Positions 5,839 through 6,762 of a stretch of DNA of 6,762 nt are shown piece after piece; positions within the stretch are counted from its first letter, which is position 1; each line of letters begins with the position of its first letter. The notes beneath the pieces are model-generated. The model ran no database searches and had not been told where the DNA came from. It saw nothing but the letters and a program-made list of their open reading frames with translations. The stretch is from the NCBI GenBank assembly GCA_003648085.1, contig QMOC01000144.1, forward strand, positions 1-6,762, in the 5' to 3' direction. A program made the position numbers and the translations under genes. Source of the stretch: Chloroflexota bacterium (GTDB lineage Bacteria > Chloroflexota > Anaerolineae > B4-G1).

Positions 5839-6276
5839 GTGCGACAGGAGCCGGCGTTGAAACGTCTACTTAATCAACCCCTCGCCACAATCCAACTGGC
5901 CCTGCGGCTGGCCGGCGTACCCCGGGCGCAGCGCCATGCCCGCGCCGTCGAGTGCCTCACGCTGGTTGGGCTGGAGCGTCGCTTAGACCATCGCCCTTAC
6001 GAACTGTCGGGGGGGCAACAGCAGCGACTGTGCATCGCCCGTGCCACCGCCAACCGGCCGATGCTCATCCTGGCCGACGAGCCGACGGGCGAACTGGACA
6101 GCCGCACCGGGCAGGAGATCCTCTCCCTGTTCCGCCAGATCGTGGCGTTGGAGGGCACCGCGCTGGTCGTGGCGACCCACGACCCGGTCATCTACGACTT
6201 CGCCACCGCGGTCTACGAACTGGACGATGGCCGGCTGACCCGCTCCTCCCATCCCGAGGGAGCGTCGGATGGCTGA
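5839..6276 (+). pseudogene. ABC transporter ATPase, C-terminal remnant without Walker A (LolD/MacB-like)
   Basis: From GTG 5839 the frame encodes 145 residues; intact LolD/MacB-type ATPases have about 220-240. The second half of the domain is intact: signature LSGGQ (56-60), Walker B with the catalytic glutamate in LILADEPT (76-83, E81), D-loop GELD (84-87) and switch histidine H114 in VATHD. The [20 protein letters not shown] stretch is the usual helical region before the signature. The Walker A (GxxGxGKST) and Q-loop half is missing and does not appear in any frame upstream in this window. Recognisable homology starts near residue 13. The frame is open back to 5767, into the repeat element, and no good ribosome binding site precedes the GTG. 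Alone, such a fragment should not bind ATP normally. Its stop overlaps the next gene's start by 8 nt, so it probably was the upstream member of that operon. Confidence 0.8.
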
Positions 6277-6762
6277 TTCGCTGCCTCGCACGCTCCGCCT
6301 GCTCCTGTGGCTGGCCCTGCTGCTCGCCGTCGGTCTGGCCGCGCAATCCGTCGTCGTGGCCCACCAGACCCGCACACGGGGCCTCACTGAGGGCTTCCCC
6401 GCGCCCGTGGCCGAGGCCGACGTGCCCATCCTGGGCGTCAACGTCGCGCTGGAGCAGTACGATGATGAAGGACTGGAGGCCGCCCTGACCCGCATCGCCG
6501 AGGGGGGCTTCGTCTGGGTGCGCCAGCCCTTCTATTGGAGCCAGATCGAGCCACAGGAGGGCCACTTCGACTGGGCCGTCCCCGACCGCATCCTGGCTGC
6601 GCTGGCTCGCCACCCCCAACTGCGCCTGGTGGCCGTCCTGGACGACAGCCCTCCCGATCCTCCCGCCGACCCCGACCGCTTCGCTGCTTTCGCTCGCGCC
6701 TTCGCCGTCCGCTACGGCGCGCAGGTGGATTACTACCAGGTATGGGACGAGCCGAACCTGGC
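6269..6762 (+). CDS. Membrane-anchored or secreted clan-A-like glycoside hydrolase, N-terminal part, partial
   Basis: ATG 6269 opens a frame of 164 codons that leaves the window without a stop. GGGAG (6258-6262) lies 6 nt upstream. The start sits inside the ABC remnant, overlapping it by 8 nt. Residues 9-30 form one hydrophobic helix preceded by arginines, a signal peptide or signal anchor, so the rest acts outside the membrane. Then [13 protein letters not shown] (54-66) and [20 protein letters not shown] (75-94) with GHFDW (98-102) match the first strands of a (beta/alpha)8 glycosidase barrel, where a solo traveller-like 'WVR..W..IEP..G.FDW' signature is common in GH5/GH39-like proteins. 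[10 protein letters not shown] (155-164) matches the strand-4 motif of clan GH-A, with E161 as likely acid/base (usually NEP, here DEP). The nucleophile region lies beyond the window. Family number and substrate cannot be assigned. Confidence 0.78.
   Translation, partial: MADSLPRTLRLLLWLALLLAVGLAAQSVVVAHQTRTRGLTEGFPAPVAEADVPILGVNVALEQYDDEGLEAALTRIAEGGFVWVRQPFYWSQIEPQEGHFDWAVPDRILAALARHPQLRLVAVLDDSPPDPPADPDRFAAFARAFAVRYGAQVDYYQVWDEPNL

Overview
The window is a GC-rich bacterial segment (a sampled 60-base stretch at 2641 has 40 G+C). Every gene I can support lies on the + strand. The protein families and the many short interspersed hairpin repeats, especially the CGACTGAAGTCG-type element at 5731-5786, remind me of Chloroflexota (Anaerolineae/Roseiflexus-like) genomes. 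That assignment is inference from memory and is not proven by the sequence.

Left part (1-4522): a probable catabolic gene group. It holds the 3' end of a molybdenum hydroxylase (xanthine dehydrogenase/aldehyde oxidase type) large subunit, then a complete isocitrate/isopropylmalate dehydrogenase-family beta-decarboxylating dehydrogenase with an NADP-type cofactor signature. A MmgE/PrpD-family protein (2-methylcitrate dehydratase-like) and a 12-helix MFS transporter follow. The gap before the dehydrogenase holds a perfect 15-bp palindrome and spaced direct repeats, so it may be an operator region. The gap before the PrpD gene holds four perfect hairpins in a row. A plausible reading is uptake (MFS), hydroxylation (molybdoenzyme), and dehydration and oxidative decarboxylation of a branched di/tricarboxylic acid. 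The substrate cannot be read from the sequence.

Middle part (4519-5838): a scarred, rearranged stretch. The MFS stop codon overlaps the start of a broken gene that keeps only a signal-peptide-like beginning, an in-frame stop and what looks like the C-terminal end of a peptidase-MA-type protein. It is followed by an intact gene of clearly lower GC (about 42% in two sampled lines) encoding a two-histidine (2H) phosphoesterase with HVTV and HVTL motifs, probably acquired horizontally. After it come a long hairpin (5680-5730) and a 56-bp inverted-repeat element (5731-5786).

Right part (5839-6762): a LolD/MacB-type ABC ATPase remnant without Walker A and Q-loop, overlapping by 8 nt the start of a membrane-anchored or secreted clan-A-like glycoside hydrolase that runs off the window at its WDEPN acid/base motif. 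A broken gene on each side of the low-GC gene suggests that insertion or deletion events in this interval removed the middle of one gene and the front of the other.

No tRNA, rRNA, CRISPR array, transposase or convincing rho-independent terminator was seen.
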